Below are positions 62,370 to 64,000 of a stretch of DNA of 64,000 nt, piece by piece (within the stretch, counting starts at the first letter, position 1; each line of letters starts with the position of its first letter). Position numbers and translations under genes: made by a program. The stretch lies in assembly GCF_009827395.1 (NCBI RefSeq), contig NZ_WTYX01000001.1, positions 832,001 to 896,000 of the forward strand, given 5' to 3'. The notes beneath the pieces are model-generated. The model was not told where the DNA came from. It searched no databases and saw nothing but the letters and a program-made list of their open reading frames with translations. The DNA comes from Pontixanthobacter aquaemixtae (lineage in GTDB: Bacteria > Pseudomonadota > Alphaproteobacteria > Sphingomonadales > Sphingomonadaceae).

Positions 62370-63923
62370 ATGAGCGATGCTGCCAAGGCGATCTGGGCAG
62401 AGCTGAAAGCACAGCCGCAACGCACCCTGACCGAATTGTTCGACGATGGCGATCGGGTCGGGAAATTGTCTGGCCGGATCGAGTGGAGCGGCGATGACAC
62501 ACCCGGTGAACAGGGCGGCGAATGGACCGCAGGCATCCAGTTCGATTGGTCCAAGACGCATCTGGATGATCAATTGCTGTCGCTGTTTGAAAAACTGGCA
62601 GATGCGATGGACTTCACCGGCAAACGCGCGGCGATGTTTGGCGGCGAAACCATCAACAACACCGAAGGCCGCGCGGCAACGCACAGCGCGCAGCGCGGCG
62701 TGGGGACTGACGCCGATGTCGAAGAGGCAATGGCGCTGCATGCGCGGATGAAAATGCTGGTCGAAGCCGTGCATGACGGAGCTTTGGGGAATGTCAAACG
62801 TCTGATCCATGTCGGCATTGGGGGATCGGCATTGGGGCCGGCCTTGGCGATTGATGCGCTGACCCGCGATCTGGCCAAGGTCGATGTGCATGTCGTGTCC
62901 AACATCGACGGGGTCGCGCTGGAACAGGCATTTGCCACATGCGATCCCAAGACCACGATGATCGCGGTCGCATCAAAAACCTTCACCACGATCGAAACCA
63001 TGACCAATGCCGCCAGCGCGATCAAATGGCTGGAAGATAATGGTGTCGATGACCCTTCTGGCCGCGTGGTGGCGCTGACCGCCAGCCCCGAAAAAGCTGT
63101 CGAATGGGGCGTCGATGAAACGCGCATTCTGCCGTTCAAGGAAACCGTGGGCGGGCGCTACTCCTTGTGGTCCAGCATCGGTTTCCCCGTGGCGCTGGCG
63201 ATTGGCTGGGAAGAGTTCGAGGAATTTCTGGCCGGGGCGCAGGCGGTCGATCGGCATTTTCAAGAGAAAGACGGCCGCGCCAATCTGCCGCTGCGCGCAG
63301 CCTTTGCCGATCTCTATTACGCGCGCATTCGCGGCTGCCAAACGCGCGCGGTGTTCGCCTATGACGAACGGCTCGGCCTGCTGCCCGATTATCTCCAGCA
63401 GCTGGAGATGGAGAGCAATGGCAAAAGCGTGACCTCTGGCGGCGATCCGGTGGATGGGCCGACCGCACCGATCACATGGGGCGGGGTGGGCACCGACGCG
63501 CAGCATGCGGTGTTCCAATTGCTCCATCAGGGAACGCATCTGGTTCCGGTGGATTTCATCGCCAGCATTGCCCCGGGCGACGATCTGGACCCCGCGCATC
63601 ACCGCATCCTGCTGACCAATTGCTTTGCCCAGGGGGCGGCGCTGATGGCGGGCAAGGAAAGCGATGACGGTGCGCGCAATTTCACCGGCAACCGCCCCAG
63701 CGCGACCATGCTGTGCGACGATCTGGACGCCGCGACACTGGGCGCGCTGATCGCGTTCCACGAACACCGCACCTTCGCCAACGCAATGCTGATGGGCATC
63801 AATCCGTTCGACCAGTTCGGCGTGGAGCTGGGCAAGGAAATGGCAAAAGGGATCGAGGCTGGTGGTCAGAGCTTCGATGCGAGTACCGAGGCGCTGTTGG
63901 AGGCGGCGGGTGTTCGGTGTTGA
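62370..63923 (+). CDS. pgi: Glucose-6-phosphate isomerase
   Basis: A 517-aa glycolytic and Entner-Doudoroff-linked isomerase interconverting glucose-6-phosphate and fructose-6-phosphate. It has HVGIGGSALGPALAID, VASKTFTTIETMTN, the signature GGRYSLWSSIGFPVAL and the C-terminal NPFDQFGVELGKEMAKGIE. Length is typical. Divergent from lepB with a 90-bp gap between the two starts. Confidence 0.97.
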   Translation: MSDAAKAIWAELKAQPQRTLTELFDDGDRVGKLSGRIEWSGDDTPGEQGGEWTAGIQFDWSKTHLDDQLLSLFEKLADAMDFTGKRAAMFGGETINNTEGRAATHSAQRGVGTDADVEEAMALHARMKMLVEAVHDGALGNVKRLIHVGIGGSALGPALAIDALTRDLAKVDVHVVSNIDGVALEQAFATCDPKTTMIAVASKTFTTIETMTNAASAIKWLEDNGVDDPSGRVVALTASPEKAVEWGVDETRILPFKETVGGRYSLWSSIGFPVALAIGWEEFEEFLAGAQAVDRHFQEKDGRANLPLRAAFADLYYARIRGCQTRAVFAYDERLGLLPDYLQQLEMESNGKSVTSGGDPVDGPTAPITWGGVGTDAQHAVFQLLHQGTHLVPVDFIASIAPGDDLDPAHHRILLTNCFAQGAALMAGKESDDGARNFTGNRPSATMLCDDLDAATLGALIAFHEHRTFANAMLMGINPFDQFGVELGKEMAKGIEAGGQSFDASTEALLEAAGVRC

Positions 63924-63947
63924 ATTTTAGGGTTATGACAGCGCCAT

Positions 63948-64000
63948 ATGTCGCTTGCTGAACTCATACTTAGTCTGATCGTCGCTGGCGGCGGCGGCGC
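63948..64000 (+). CDS. Start of an unidentified reading frame, cut by the right edge
   Basis: An ATG at 63948 opens a frame MSLAELILSLIVAGGG that stays open to the window edge. Its hydrophobic start would suit a membrane segment, but 17 codons are too few to identify it. No clear ribosome-binding site precedes it, so it may not be a gene. Confidence 0.3.
   Translation, partial: MSLAELILSLIVAGGGG

Noticed and set aside
1-64000. tRNA/rRNA genes, CRISPR arrays, transposases, integrases or prophage genes
   Set aside because: None recognised by reading intergenic regions and translations.

Overview
The window looks like chromosomal DNA from an alphaproteobacterium, most likely order Sphingomonadales and possibly an Erythrobacter-like genus. 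The evidence is the C4-pathway hemA (5-aminolevulinate synthase), a long TonB-dependent receptor, frequent GTG/TTG starts, moderately high G+C and two short palindromic repeat families (around 58600 and 60650) of the kind common in sphingomonads. This placement is an inference; no rRNA or tRNA gene was seen.

Layout. 1-2284: sulfate activation genes cysD and cysN on the minus strand, with cysN running off the left edge. 2316-20908: a catabolic island of about 19 genes in several divergent transcription units. It holds an alcohol dehydrogenase, an SDR, a Rieske oxygenase and its ferredoxin, an IclR regulator, an MFS exporter, an Old Yellow Enzyme, an enoyl-CoA hydratase, a KstD-like flavoprotein, two overlapping acyl-CoA dehydrogenase genes and an alpha/beta hydrolase. 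It also holds a 2-oxoacid dehydrogenase whose E2 has no lipoyl domain, while a separate gene encodes a free lipoyl domain. 21374-31312: a five-gene plus-strand locus for exported DUF11-type proteins and a 1703-residue outer-membrane beta-barrel protein; this is the best candidate for an undescribed system. 31349-35250: response regulator, phosphatase, lipoprotein, thioredoxin reductase and two MAPEG proteins.

35318-43182: a PLP dehydratase, then the three genes of the carboxyspermidine route to spermidine (36361, 39098, 41977), all plus strand and interleaved with unrelated genes. 43361-48000: TonB receptor with a good terminator, TauD-type dioxygenase and nitroreductase. 48061-53257: a PAS-GGDEF-EAL-PilZ protein, a YdeI-like protein, hemA, murI and an exported VOC protein. 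53423-58572: plsY, dprA, a membrane protein and topA. 58573-59113 has no gene but carries palindromic repeats. 59114-62279: lepB-rnc-era plus an orphan anchored protein; 62370-63923: pgi; an unidentified reading frame starts at the right edge.

How the genes may work together: the island plausibly takes up, ring-oxidises or desaturates, and beta-oxidises a cyclic or terpenoid/steroid-like compound, with a lipoate-dependent 2-oxoacid dehydrogenase handling a keto-acid product. The substrate cannot be read from the sequence. The DUF11 locus looks like a cell-surface structure with its own outer-membrane component. The rest is mostly housekeeping.
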